Part shown: in pieces, positions 1-11,325 of the stretch | How the letters are laid out: each line of letters starts with the position of its first letter | How positions within the stretch are numbered: the stretch's first letter is position 1 | Assembly: GCA_025738555.1 (NCBI GenBank) | Contig: JAOVFP010000001.1 | Coordinates: 7,502,001-7,566,000 of the forward strand | From: Cyathus striatus | Taxonomy: Eukaryota > Basidiomycota > Agaricomycetes > Agaricales > Nidulariaceae | Length of the DNA stretch: 64,000 nt | Direction: 5' to 3' | Notes under the pieces: generated by a model | The model's database searches: none | Told to the model about the DNA's origin: nothing | What the model saw: the letters and a program-made list of their open reading frames with translations, nothing else | Program-made: the position numbers and the translations under genes

Positions 1-134
1 CTTCGAAGTTCATAGGCGAAACAACACGAAAAACGGAGATTTTGAGGGTAATTTGAAAGATCAATATCGTTATAAATGTCTCTGGGTTTTAATATAACAA
101 TAGAATAGTCTTTAATCGACCCATAAGCTATGTC

Positions 135-237
135 ATTTCACACGCTTAATTGAGATGCCTTACATCGCTGCCTTATCAATCGTTCAGCCGCCCAAGCTTC
201 AAGGGCGATGTAAGGCTTTTCAAATAAGTGTGGGAAA
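135..237. repeat. short foldback element
   Basis: An imperfect inverted repeat of about 33 bp per arm. The inner 12 bp (GCCTTACATCGC at 157-168 and its complement at 205-216) is perfect and the outer part is weaker. The outer ends resemble TTTCCCACGC, the terminus of the neighbouring 1.8-kb element, so this may be a deletion derivative of the same family. No target duplication was seen. Confidence 0.5.
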
Positions 238-355
238 TACCGTCGAACAAAACATATTGTGAAATAACATAGCATTCGGGTTAATTTAAGACTATGTTAT
301 TGTTATTATAAAATTTTGCAAATTTATAGTGATATTTGGCCCTTTGAATGGTTAT

Positions 356-2158
356 TTTCCCACGCTTTCTGAATGCGCGGAGACTTCAACAATATTTGGT
401 AGGCCTATATCATAAGTAACATATACATCATGAATAAAAAATAGGGCCGTCTAGTGGCAAAACCCACTACCTACCAAATAAACAATAGGGCCAGATAAGA
501 GAATTGAGAATATTTATTAATAATATAAATTTAAAATACAGTAATTGATGCAATAGATAAAAACTCGTATATTTTGTGGATATGAAGTTCATAAGTCTGG
601 AAAGAAGCAGGTTATGATAGGTGAGATTAAAATAAGGCAAATGGAAATACCCTGGACAATTTGGACTTATTAAGCCACATAGTTATTTAACATGGAAAAA
701 AGATATTTAGTAGAAAAGGTTGATAAGTTGTCTTCATTAATATTTTAGAGATTTTAAATAAGTATTAGTACTGAATGTGAATTAGTGGTATTGCGTATAT
801 TTTGTAATATGTTTATTTTTAACTCTGACTGGGAAAGTATTTGTTGCAAAGATGCATAACATTCAGCTTTAAATTGGACACACTGAAATATATCAGATGC
901 TGAACAAAAACCATTGCAAAGGTAATTCATAATTTGGCATTGAAGTTCATCAACATGCCATGAATCATATAGAATATCAATCACACGAGCTGAAATAATT
1001 AGTTGCAATTCTTTCTTTTCAGAATAGGAATGCTATTTATAAATGACAAAACTGATTCATATGAAATAGCAGGTACAGACATATAGCAGTTTTTGTAAAG
1101 AGTGAGACTACAGATGAGTTGGATCTTTGTTGCATATAAGTAGTTTCAATAAAATAGCAATTCAAATGATAAGAAGACAAGAATTGGGCAGAATATGATT
1201 TACAAAGTTCAGGTGTGTTATTTGAAAAACATTTTCCTGAGAAGATATGTTTTAGAAACTTATTAATATCAGGATAATTGCTAGCACTAGTGCTAATTCC
1301 ATGGAGATTCATAACATATTTCAAACATTGCATAGACATAAATATATGTGATAAATCTTTTACGTTTCCAATAATGAATTGAAGCTATGATGATAAATGA
1401 GCAACATACAGATTACTAAGAATAATATAACATACATGGCTCAATTCAGGTGTTGCAAGTGGAGGAAGGTTGGAAGAAGTTATAACAGACAGTGAAGAAG
1501 ACATGAAAGGGCTGTAGGTTATGAAAGTTAGTCAAGTTAAATAGCAAAAGGAATGCAACACATATTGTGAAATGAGGATTGATTTTAGCTCATCAGAGAT
1601 GAGGAAGGAGTAAAGATAACACACAGTTCAAGATAGAAGCAAGGAAGATGGGAAATAAATACAACACAAGATTATATAGTAGTAGGATTTTCAATTGATA
1701 ACATTTGATTGAAATAGTGGTCTAATTCATAAGTGTACTAAATACATTTTGAATAGTTTTGGTTTCAATAGTGGTAGGAGCCAATCAGGTTGAGATCACA
1801 GCAAGAACCAATCAGGTTGAGATCCCAAAGTCAGATCTCAAAATTGCCTTTTCAGGATGTCAAGAGTCCCCTAAGACCCACTTACCTTAAAAGGTAGTGG
1901 GAATATCATAAAAAGCAAGTTGTGCACTATTTCTTATATCACCAATACTAATGCTAATAAAGAGCCTGGTGCTGTTAATCTATCACCTCTCTAGGTTGAT
2001 TGACTTAATAATGTGGAATGTATTGAATTTTTGACTTGTCTAAGTCGCTATCTACACCATAAAAGTACATTTACTCACTTTTAGAATATCTATGCATTTA
2101 TTTTACTGCCCAGCAAGTATTATTGAAGTGTCTCCGCATGCTCAATAAGCGTGGGAAA
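356..2158. mobile_element. 1.8-kb element with imperfect terminal inverted repeats
   Basis: The left end (about 356-397) starts TTTCCCACGC and continues through a GCGGAGAC block. The right end (about 2117-2158) is its imperfect inverted complement, sharing roughly 40 bp with small gaps. The interior is AT-rich, holds two short minus-strand open segments, and shows a direct repeat of AATCAGGTTGAGATC near 1783-1830. No transposase was recognised and no target duplication is visible, so the family is unknown. It is probably an old non-autonomous DNA element. Confidence 0.45.
754..1339 (-). CDS. unidentified open segments, possibly two exons
   Basis: Two minus-strand open segments (1037-1339, then 754-1008) follow each other with a 28-bp gap. 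Both are rich in Cys, Tyr, Asn and Ser and have transposon-like composition. I do not recognise the product. The gap is short for an intron and no clean GT-AG pair joins them. They lie inside the 1.8-kb inverted-repeat element, so if real they would belong to it. They may equally be chance open frames in AT-rich DNA. Confidence 0.15.
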
Positions 2159-2986
2159 CTAAACTTTACATGTGAAACAACGAGAAAAGAGACTTTTCAG
2201 GTGTATATTTTCATCATAAATAGTGTACATATATCATATAATGTATATTAATATTAAAAACATAAGGATTTGCTGAAAAAACACGAAATGTCTAATGCTA
2301 CGGCACCCCCTTTGCTACGGCAACCGAACTACGGCACGGTTATTTTTTGATCAAACGGAGCGTCATAATAGTACCCGTCACAAGACCGTAAGGTGTACGG
2401 TGTACAGCCCTACTCAAGAGTCCTTACTTTCGACTTTCGTGACATACCAGTTTAATTAAAGCAATAAAAATTTTAACGTTTGATTATTACCAATGGTAAC
2501 GATGTTCTCAAATCCCAACAAAGAGATCTATCGACTTTCTGACTTCGTCAACTGAGCGAAACATCGGGCTGTTATATTTTGGTGTTGCCAAGTATCTTGT
2601 TCAAGCATAATCTCCTCAATGCCCTGGTGTAGTACATAGATGCTTCCGAGCTGCCAATATAGCACTTGTTGCTGTGACGTTACTTGACGTTGTCTGACGT
2701 TGCCAGTGAGGCAACGTCAGATTACTGGGCAACGTCAAATTCTGGTAGCCCAAGATTACAGTTCTCCCACACAACATTAATATACTAGTCATTTCACATG
2801 TTGACGGTATTCTTCCTTTGAGTATTTTTATGTGCCCATCAACCTTGGGCGTTCTGGTTTGATGATCAGACGTTCAAGAAGATATTCTAACTATGGCAAA
2901 AGCTTCAGCCGACCCCCTATTGATCAAGTAAGTACTGGTGAGGTTTGGGGGCTGTGGTCCGAGAGACCCGAACAAGTCTATATCTA
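2159..2986. other. intergenic DNA upstream of the GH16 gene
   Basis: No gene was recognised here. It contains three direct copies of CTACGGCA (about 2298, 2315 and 2330) and, closer to the gene, the TGACGT palindrome listed separately. Confidence 0.5.
2675..2738. promoter_or_regulatory. clustered TGACGT motifs with a perfect palindrome
   Basis: Five TGACGT/ACGTCA half-sites lie within about 65 bp. Two of them form a perfect 12-bp stem (TCTGACGTTGCC at 2693-2704, complement at 2710-2721) with a 5-nt loop. TGACGT is the core of CRE/ATF-type bZIP sites in fungi. The cluster ends about 300 bp upstream of the GH16 start codon, so a regulatory role for that gene is plausible, but this is inference from motif and position only. 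Confidence 0.4.
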
Positions 2987-2989
2987 ACA

Positions 2990-2996
2990 TATAAAA
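2990..2996 (+). promoter_or_regulatory. possible TATA box of the GH16 gene
   Basis: TATAAAA lies 41 bp upstream of the chosen ATG at 3037. The spacing implies a very short 5' leader, which is possible in fungi but not proven. Confidence 0.35.
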
Positions 2997-3036
2997 TCAG
3001 TGGGGCTTCCACTAACAGCAGCCATAATCTATTCAA

Positions 3037-4852
3037 ATGCTCTTGCTCTATCCATTCTTTGCATTAGTACCTTGCTTCGTTTCTGCAACAACGTATAAAC
3101 TTGTGAAGAATTCTTCAGGCGAAAATTTCTTTGAAGATTGGGAGTTTGTTTCAGGCCAGGGTAAGGCTTCTGACTCTTGATGCTGTTTATTCGGTCACGA
3201 TATCTAAAATTGAACACGCTTTAGCTGATTCTATTAGAGGTGGATGCCAATTGTACGATAGTAATTTAATATCTCATTTAGCTCGTGCTAACTCCTCATA
3301 GTTTTATGAGCAAACAAACAGCATTTCCGATAGCGGCATCTGTTAATTCTCAGACAGGCCACACATTTTTAAAGGTGGACAACACAAGTAGCGTCACTCC
3401 TAATACAACGAGGAACTCCGTCAGAATAATGACAAGTGCTGCTTATGATATGGGAAGTGTATGGGTCGTAGATATGTTCCATGTACCATACGGAGTAGGT
3501 TTCTACTACAGGTATATATGCGCACAAATACTGATATATTGTCCCTAGTGTGGGGTGCGGCCAATAGTGTAGGCTATTCAAATACTGAATTTTGTAAGGC
3601 TATATTGACATTGTGATGCCAATCAAGTTGGTCGGTGGCGCCGTCTGAATTTGAAAACAATTGGCCTACAGGAAGGCAAGTGCATTTCTATTCACCATGG
3701 TATAATTTTAAATAGTTTTTACTGCAGTGGAATCGTGATATACGAAGGTCTGAACATGGAAATTTCAAGCCAAATGGGCTTGTACACCGAGAAAAAGTGT
3801 ACTGCATCTACCTCGAACCCGAATCAAAACAGGGCGTCAGTTGTCAATACGACGGATTGCGGTGACAATATAGTGGGATGTACCACTACAAATGCTGGCT
3901 ATCCTTCGTATGGTCCGGAATTCAATAATTTCGGAGGCGGCGTGTACATCACAGAATATGCATCTACTGGAATATCGTAAGATCAATCTTCGTGAATACT
4001 ATCATTTCGTACATCCTTAAATATTTATAGTATATGGTTCTTTCCACGCAGCAGCATTCCGAGTTCTATTTTGAATTCCAGTAGTATTAATGTGGCAGCT
4101 TTGGGAACACCAGTAGCAAATTGGCCGGCTTCTATATGCGGATCCGAAGGCTTTACTGGTGTTTTTTTGCCTCAGTCCCTTATATTTGAAATCGTGCTTT
4201 GTAGCGGTGAGTGTATTTTTGTTATATTGTTCTCTGCCGTCTTCTTCATACTTCTTGCTTAGATGCGAGTGCTCCATCATACAACCTAAGTTGTCCGCCG
4301 GGTGACTGTTACTTAAATAATATTGCTGGAAATGGTTCTGATCTTTCGGAAGCATATTTTGAGATAGGATCAGTCCAAGTGTTCAATGCCAGCAGCACTT
4401 CGACAAGAAGCACTGGTACTTCTACCACATCTTCAAGCAGCACTTTGATCAGTAGTGCTACTGCTACGACACCCACTGGTGAAGTAAAAGGATCCGATGC
4501 TACCAAGCACAAAGGCACGACCATAGGAATTGTTGTAGGCGTTATCTGTGGCTTTTTTATCCTTATCGTGGCAGCTTTGTTTGTCTACAAGAAGAAGAAA
4601 ATGGGAGGAAACTCATCAATTTTCGTACCATTTTTAATTCCTCGGCAGGGTAATATTAACGTGGTGCATAATCCCATGAATGCGCCACCACGGCCGAAAT
4701 TGCCTCTTAGGGATAGAGCTGTGGAATTGAACACTACGGATGCAGCTACCGCCGCCGTGGAGGAGGTTGTCAATCCCAGGAATCGGGTATCCGAGGTTGA
4801 ATCAGTTGCTGAGGCGACTCCACCGCCAACTTATCACGATTCACGAGGGTGA
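3037..4852 (+). CDS. GH16-like membrane-anchored protein, catalytic motif altered
   Basis: My model has eight exons: 3037-3160, 3225-3252, 3302-3494, 3549-3568, 3628-3675, 3728-3976, 4031-4206 and 4263-4852, giving 475 residues with no internal stop. Introns are 49-64 bp. Intron 5 (3676-3727) uses a GC donor (AAG|GCAAGT). Residues 1-18 form a signal peptide. Residues about 19-300 follow the fungal laminarinase-like GH16 fold (SVWVVDM, NWPTG, YEGLNM, QMGLYTEKKC, WFFPRSSIPSS). A Ser/Thr-rich stalk (about 323-352), one membrane helix (about 366-388), KKKK and a proline-rich tail follow. Active family members carry GEIDIxEG, with the first Glu as nucleophile. Here the motif reads SGIVIYEG: Gly139 replaces the nucleophile, Val141 replaces Asp, and only Glu144 remains. 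The conserved TWPAFW block also reads VRPIVW. Family assignment is firm; glucan hydrolysis is unlikely. It could be a cell-wall-binding pseudoenzyme or an early pseudogene. Confidence 0.8.
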
Positions 4853-5790
4853 TGATAATGCTGATTATTGTGCAATTATCGCTCTGTAGTAGCACTGGTA
4901 TTTAGCGAACATTGTCATCACGGCCCAGTGATGTGAATCACCAGCATGATTCATCGTGAAATGTTGATTGTTACGCATCCAGCTATAGGTATATCGACTA
5001 TGGCTGAAAGCCCTATTGGTATTCACCAGATTGCTGATATAAGTGTAGAGTCATGCCATAGGCTCTTTAATGAATGCTTAAATGAGAAGGTAGGATGAGA
5101 TGCTATGAAGAAATATCAGTATACACCCCACGAAAAGAAGCAGAAAAGGTCGAAGAAATGGGTTGAAAGAAATACATGCTCACGGTACTCATACTTGAGA
5201 AAAGGGGAAAGCTGACTCTGTAGTCTTAGCTGAGAGATAGAACGGCAGTGCTATACATAGAGAACAAGTATCAGAGTAACAGAAGAAGGGGAGAAGTAAG
5301 GGACGAAAACATGGAAAGAATGGTGCAAAAAGAGTAACGAAAAAATGAAAAACTCACTTGTGTGCCTACACAGGCTAGTTCAAGTGTGAAGAGGGAAAGG
5401 GCAGGGAAAGTACGGTATGGCCATCGGGAAATACCTCACATACATGATTAGAAGAAATGACCACAGTAAAGTGTATATAAGTAATGAAAAGCAATATTAA
5501 GTGAAATTAAGATCTATTAGTCGTTTTAAGCAAATTAGGATTGGCCCCCTGCTTAATTCAGCCTGGATTCACATAATTTTACCTAATTTCAACTTATTCT
5601 ACCATATTTCAAAACATTTACAAGAATAAGGATTATTAAAGAATGCTTTAGCATTGCATTAATTGATTTATCTGACATGTTATTTCATAAATAAGCAATG
5701 GAAATCATTAACATTGAATGTACTAATACATGAGCTATATACTAACTAACATAACTAAGACATAAAGAAATAAAGCTGGCAAGCAGAGCT
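4853..5790. other. intergenic region downstream of the GH16 gene
   Basis: No gene or clear repeat was recognised. The sequence is AT-rich, with purine-rich stretches around 5090-5420. Confidence 0.5.
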
Positions 5791-5811
5791 CTTTACACTC
5801 CCCCCCCCTTA

Positions 5812-6015
5812 CACATGAATTTCATGTGAATAGGTGAAGTTCATGTGAACTTTTGGCCCATTATTTTTTTGATTTTTAGGTGAGAACACTGCAAATTATT
5901 TCACATGAATTTCAGGTGAAAGATTCACCTAATGTTCAGGTGAACTTTTCACATTCTGGATTCATGTTCACTCTTGAGGTAGGTGAAATTCATGTGTGAT
6001 TCATGTGAAGTGTGA
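5812..6015. repeat. left subterminal repeats of the outer KDZ element
   Basis: Short palindromic words around TTCATGTGAA and AGGTGAA recur many times in both orientations. The same words appear at 29357-29545 next to the other terminus. Such clusters are probably transposase-binding sites. Confidence 0.6.
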
Positions 6016-6061
6016 ATAGAATGTTACTCTTACTATATATAGTATAGCATAAAAAAATAAG

Positions 6062-6165
6062 AACATTCACACCAGTGTTTGAATGAGGCCCCTGGCAAAA
6101 CCACATAACCTTTTACAAACCTCAGCAATCTAACTACTAGGCCATTCAACCTTGTATACTGTAGG
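6062..6165 (-). other. tRNA-like sequence with Pol III boxes
   Basis: On the minus strand an A-box-like word (GGCCTAGTAGTTAG) is followed about 50 bp later by a B-box-like word (CTCATTCAAAC). A related sequence lies at the same relative place in the inner KDZ element (20355-20437, minus strand). Neither folds as a functional tRNA. It is probably a tRNA-derived module of the KDZ left end. Confidence 0.35.
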
Positions 6166-7140
6166 CACTGTATGCTACATAACCACTCTATGCTCCCTAC
6201 CCACAGTTGCTTTCACTCAACATTGAATAGCTTCCCACATGTTCACCTTGCCACACTACCCCCACCATCATGATGCACCACCACCACCACCACCACCATG
6301 GACTAGCTCCCTTACACATTTTTCTGCTTCCCATTCCTCTTCTTCCTCTCAAACCTCATATCTTCATGACATATTTTCTGTATTTTGGTAAGTTTATTTC
6401 AACTGAGTAAATTGATAATCAATGAAATCTCACTCAGTATTTTTCAGGATCATTCACTACTTCTCCTCTTCCACCATTGTTGAAGCACCTCTTCCCACTC
6501 ACCTATTCATTAAGTTTTTGCTATCAGGTAAGTCTTTTTGTTGCATGAATATGTTCCCACAGCTAATTCTTTCATCCAGATATATTCTTATTAATTACAT
6601 GCATTCAAATGACACTGCATGTGCTCTCATATTGACATGGCAACATAACATTTGGCATTGAATCAACAATGGTGGGTTAGTGTGTGGGTAACAGGTTGGA
6701 GGTGCAGCATTTGAAGAAGTGATTCTGTTCCATTTTAGTTATTGTGATTATGCTAATGTGTGTTATGTGTAGTGAGTGTGCATTTATCCACCATTTGCCA
6801 CTTGCAATGTCCCTTCCACCTTCACCCCCCTCCATTTCACCACTCACAGTGTTCACTGCCTGCCTCAATGTCCATCCACCATGGCCTTCTCTTGGAATCT
6901 GCCCCTTTTGGTGCCAACTCTGTCAATGTGGAATGTCATTGATGCTGTGTTAGTATGCCATCTCAACCTATCCACCCCCACTCTGCCATCCACCATCATC
7001 AAGTTTTACAGCAAACTCATCCCTCAGCACCATCCCTCAGCACCATCACCTCTGCCTCCAGTACTGCTCTCATCCCCCATAATGACTTATTGATGCCCTG
7101 TCATCAATTGTATCTTCTGCTCCCACAGGAGCTCCTGGCT
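6166..7140. other. non-coding left arm of the outer KDZ element
   Basis: No gene is supported. There is a short (CAC)n microsatellite near 6277-6300; the small open frames from 6422 to 7287 have low-complexity translations. Confidence 0.45.
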
Positions 7141-8770
7141 TCTCATCATCTGGGCCAGGCTAGGTGTGTGTGTATGTACTTGGGGGGGCTTGAGAATGCT
7201 AGGCATGTGTTTGCATGTGTGCTAGTGTATTCAGGGATGGTTGATCATGCATGTACATGCTGGAGGGGGGGAATTCAGGGATGCTGAGTTTGAGTGTTTA
7301 TGTGTTAGGGGGAATTTTAGGACACTGAGCATGTGTCCACTGTGTTAGGGTGTTTGAAGTGCTTGAACATATTTAGCAGGTCAAAGGATAGCTGTACTGA
7401 AATGATTGAGTTGCACAGGTACATCTCCCTCCCTTCCCCTTCCCCTCCCCATGCTAACCATTTGTAAAAGCTTCACAGGTGGCAACACATTCTACCACCC
7501 ACTTCAATATCAGTCCATAACAACCTCTCTCTCAACATCCACCCCTTTCAGTCCCAGCATTAATGTGAAATATTGATGCCACATTACTGCCTCCTCCTTG
7601 ACCATTCCACACTTGCTCTGCCCTCTGCCATCCTCAGGACCTACAGTAGCTCACTTCAACTTTCTTGCCCTTGACATTCCTCTTCTCAAGTCCTTGCAGG
7701 TTGCTGATATGATGCACTGAGCTCTTGAGGTCCTCAACTCCCCCTTCTTGCTCTGCCATCTGGCACTGCCCTTGTCCCTCATGGACTTATTGATGCCACA
7801 CCATCAATTGACAGCTTTTGTGTGCATGCCATGGGTGTTTGAGGATGCTGAGGGTGTGTGTACCATGCTAGGGGGACACGCATGCACTGACACCATGCTT
7901 GGGGGGAGGGGGAGGGGGAGGGAGAGAATCCAAGAATGCTAGGTGTGCACCATCCTAGGAGGTTCAAGGGCACTAGGGCCTGCGTATACATGTTAGGAGG
8001 GTTCAAAGTTAAGGACACTAGGGTGTGTGTGCACCATGCTAAGGATTATGTATGTTGTCTCCCCCTCCCTTGCTTCTCTCTACTTCACTCATCCTGATTT
8101 TCAGATGTATCATCTATGCTGGATACTTTTATATTGGAGATGGAGCTGCAATGATAGGCATAGATTGATAGGTTAGGCAATGAGCAGGTTCATAATTATG
8201 ATTTCACTTATGTTTTTATTTTGCTCATCTTACTGACAGATGCACACAGGCCTACCAATGTAAAGCTACTGTACATGCTAGGTTCTATCATAGGGTGTAT
8301 TTTTCAAGGGGTGTTTGAGGACACTGAGTCTGTGCATGTATGTGCTAGGGAAGGAGGGGGGAGAATGGATGGGTGTGTGTGCCAAGGGGAGTTTAAGGAC
8401 ACTGGTATGCTGAGTACCATTCTAAGGGTTTTCAAGGATGCTGAGTTTGTCCATGCATGTGCTAGGGGGAGAGTGGGGGAGAGTGGGTGTACATGCTAGG
8501 GGGAGTTTGAGGATGCTGGGATACTGAGTACTGTCCTAAGGGTGTTTGAGGATGCTAAGTCTGCATGTGTATATGCTAGGGGGAGCAGTTGAGAATGGCT
8601 GGGCATATGTGTTAGAGGGAGTTCAAGGATGCTGGGATGCTGAGTACATACATGTAATCCTGTGGGGGTTCAAGAGTACTTGGGCATGTATGTAGGATGG
8701 CTGGGTGTGTGTGATGGATGGGTGTATTGGTGTTTGTAATGCATGGGCATGCACTAGGAGAGTTAGGGGA
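7141..8770. repeat. degenerate minisatellite
   Basis: A diverged tandem array built from words such as GCTAGGGGGAG, AAGGATGCTGAG and GTGTGTGCATG, with units of roughly 40-60 bp. It occupies a position comparable to the CCACCA-rich array of the inner KDZ copy. The overlapping open frames are repeat artefacts. Confidence 0.5.
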
Positions 8771-9189
8771 TGCCATGCACATGCAGGCAGGCACTTGAAC
8801 TTGTGCATTGGAAAGTTATTGCTTTGTCTGTGCCCCCCCTCAGAGATTTCTCAGAATTGTTGGGCATGGGAAGTTTGCAGAGAAGATAGTGCACATTGTA
8901 GTTCGATTTAGTATAGATATTATTAGTCCACCAATAGAATTTTTTTCATGCTACAGAAGGTGCTTGTTGTAGTTAAATTTAGTAAAGATAATATTAGTCC
9001 ACTGATACAATTGGGTCTCATGTTAAGATAATTTTAGACAAGGTCAGAAGACATGACATGTGTGTGTACACATGGGACACAGGCTGTTGAAAGATTGTTC
9101 ATTGTGTTCCCCCTGCTTAGCTCTCAATCACTCAATCACCATCTTTTACTTTGACTTCATTTAACTCTTACTCTCTATCTTCAACCAAT

Positions 9190-9910
9190 ATGCCATCTCA
9201 AAACAGCAAAAAAAATAACAATGCCCCAGTCTCACCACCAACTTCTCACAGTGGCTTGATTCACACTGAGCCACCTGCCTCTAAAGGCTGAAAACATGCA
9301 CAATCTGCTGTAGATACCACACCTGATGTTGAAATAAACAATGCATTGACGATGACATTGTTACATTTGGCCTCAAAGCACACAGGGAGAGGAAGCAAGA
9401 GGCAAATGGATAAGTAAATACAGTACATAGTATACTACTTAAATACATAGAAAGCGGAGCACATTGTCTGTAGAATACATAAAAGGTATAGTAAACTATC
9501 TAAAAGCATATGTGGAGGTGGCATGGAATGATAATTATTGTGACATTTGAATAGCTAATATAATTCTACAGCTGAGCCAGCTACCAATAAACCTGCTATT
9601 ACAGCTGATGAAGACACAGCAGATAACAGTGCAAAGCAGGGAAAGGGAGATGGTGGAAAGGGAAGAGGGGGGAAAAAGAGGGGGAGAGGTGGGCTGTATG
9701 TATTAACTATTGTAATTGATTTTCAAAGTTCAATGGCTGACTTCATTTTAAGTAAAACTGCTGGTGACAAAGATAAGGAACACAAAGCTGCAAGTAATGC
9801 AGCTAATAAAGATAAATCCAAGGTGTAAGTATCTATTTTATTGCACTAAGTTTTTTCTAATGCAATAATTCTAGTGCTATGAAGAAACATCAGGAAATGG
9901 CTATTTCAAT
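9190..9910 (+). pseudogene. outer KDZ accessory gene, 5' part
   Basis: The segment starts at ATG 9190 (MPSQNSKKNN) and is interrupted by a stop in AAAGGCTGA. Further open pieces rich in Lys, Ala, Asp and Gly follow across likely short introns, ending in an exon reading AMKKHQEMAIS at 9903. There the 6.5-kb element is inserted. The frame resumes directly at 16404 as ISIAPLVQLKTAG, so both halves are one gene. The product is low-complexity and charged. It matches in position, though not clearly in sequence, the accessory gene of the inner KDZ element. Function unknown. Confidence 0.5.
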
Positions 9911-10050
9911 CAAGGGGTGTCAGATACTTAAATCTTGAACACAACCTTATCTTTTGCATTTAAGAGGTACCTAGAGATATACCCACTCACTCTCCTTCCA
10001 TGTATAGTAATATTACATAATATACTCAATGTTACATAATCAATATGCTG

Positions 10051-10915
10051 AGTCTGGCTTTCTTTGTGATTGATCGCTGTCAGTGAGCAGCAAGGGTGTG
10101 CACTGTACCCCACTGGGGGGTTGAATGATTTCAAATGTACTACATTGGAATCAATACTTACCATGAAATCAATCAATTGTATTTAGTTAAAAATCATTGT
10201 AGTAGATTGCAATCAATGTGAAATCAATGAAGTATAGAATCAATGAGGAATCATTGGGATAACAAAATCAATAAAAAGCAAATCAATTAGAATCAAATAT
10301 ATGTCTTATGGTCCCCAACTGTGAGCATAGCCACTACACTATTAGGGCTCTTGTAGATAATGCACTTCTGGGTACTTAACCAATACTTTTCTGTCACTAT
10401 TTATAGATTTTTTAAATATTGTTGGACACTTCATAAAAAATATGAAACCATGGTGGAATTAAGATTTAGATCACATAAATTTCATACCACAGTGCTGATG
10501 TAACATATAGATTCAGACATATTGAGAAATAAATAATTTGCATGAAATCCATCAAAATAACAGTGAGGTATTGTTTAAGTACCCAGAAGTGCATTCCCTC
10601 AAAAAGCCCTAATGGTGTAGCAGCTATGCTCACAGTTGGGGACCATAAGACACACATTTGATTCTAATTGATTTGCTTTTTATTGATTTTGTTATCCCAA
10701 TGATTCCTCATTGATTCTATACTTCATTAATTTCACATTGATTTCACATTGATTGCAATTTACTACAATGACTTTTAACTAAATACAATTGATTGATTTC
10801 ATGGTAAGTATTAATTCCAATGTAGTACATTTGAAATCATTCACCCCCCAGTGGGATACGGTGTGCACCCTTGCTGCTCACCAACAGTGATTAATTACAA
10901 AGAAAGCCACTGGTG
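10051..10915. mobile_element. 865-bp foldback MITE
   Basis: Two arms of about 320 bp (about 10056-10375 and 10582-10908) are inverted complements, with a roughly 200-bp unique spacer. The flanks ATATGCTG (10043-10050) and ATATGCTA (10916-10923) look like an 8-bp target duplication with one difference. The arms hold many AATCAAT-type words and a block ending TTGGGGACCATAAG. The element has no coding capacity and is nested in the 6.5-kb transposon. Confidence 0.7.
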
Positions 10916-11325
10916 ATATGCTAGCTTTCATTACTTTCAACCTTGCCCAACCATCAGTCCAGTGTTCTTCTTACAATCATCATCACAAAACCAGTTTTTA
11001 GGTATTTCAATCATTCCCATACATTTCAAATGATACTGATTGAAAGTAAGCACAACATATATTATAAAATTGAGGTAAACTTACAGCTAAGCCACAACCA
11101 GGTGTGCATACAACATTGGCACAATCTCTGTTGTTGTCTTCCAACAATGCATATTTTCATTGATGGATACCTCTAGTGGACTTCAACTTGGCAGTTACTT
11201 TGATCTTGTTGCTATAGATCTGGTTTTCAGTGACATGATCATTATTGTCTCTAGTCTCTTCATCAATGTCTCCTTCTGTATCACTCACTTCAGAGCCTTC
11301 TTCAAATGCATTCTCTACATCATCA

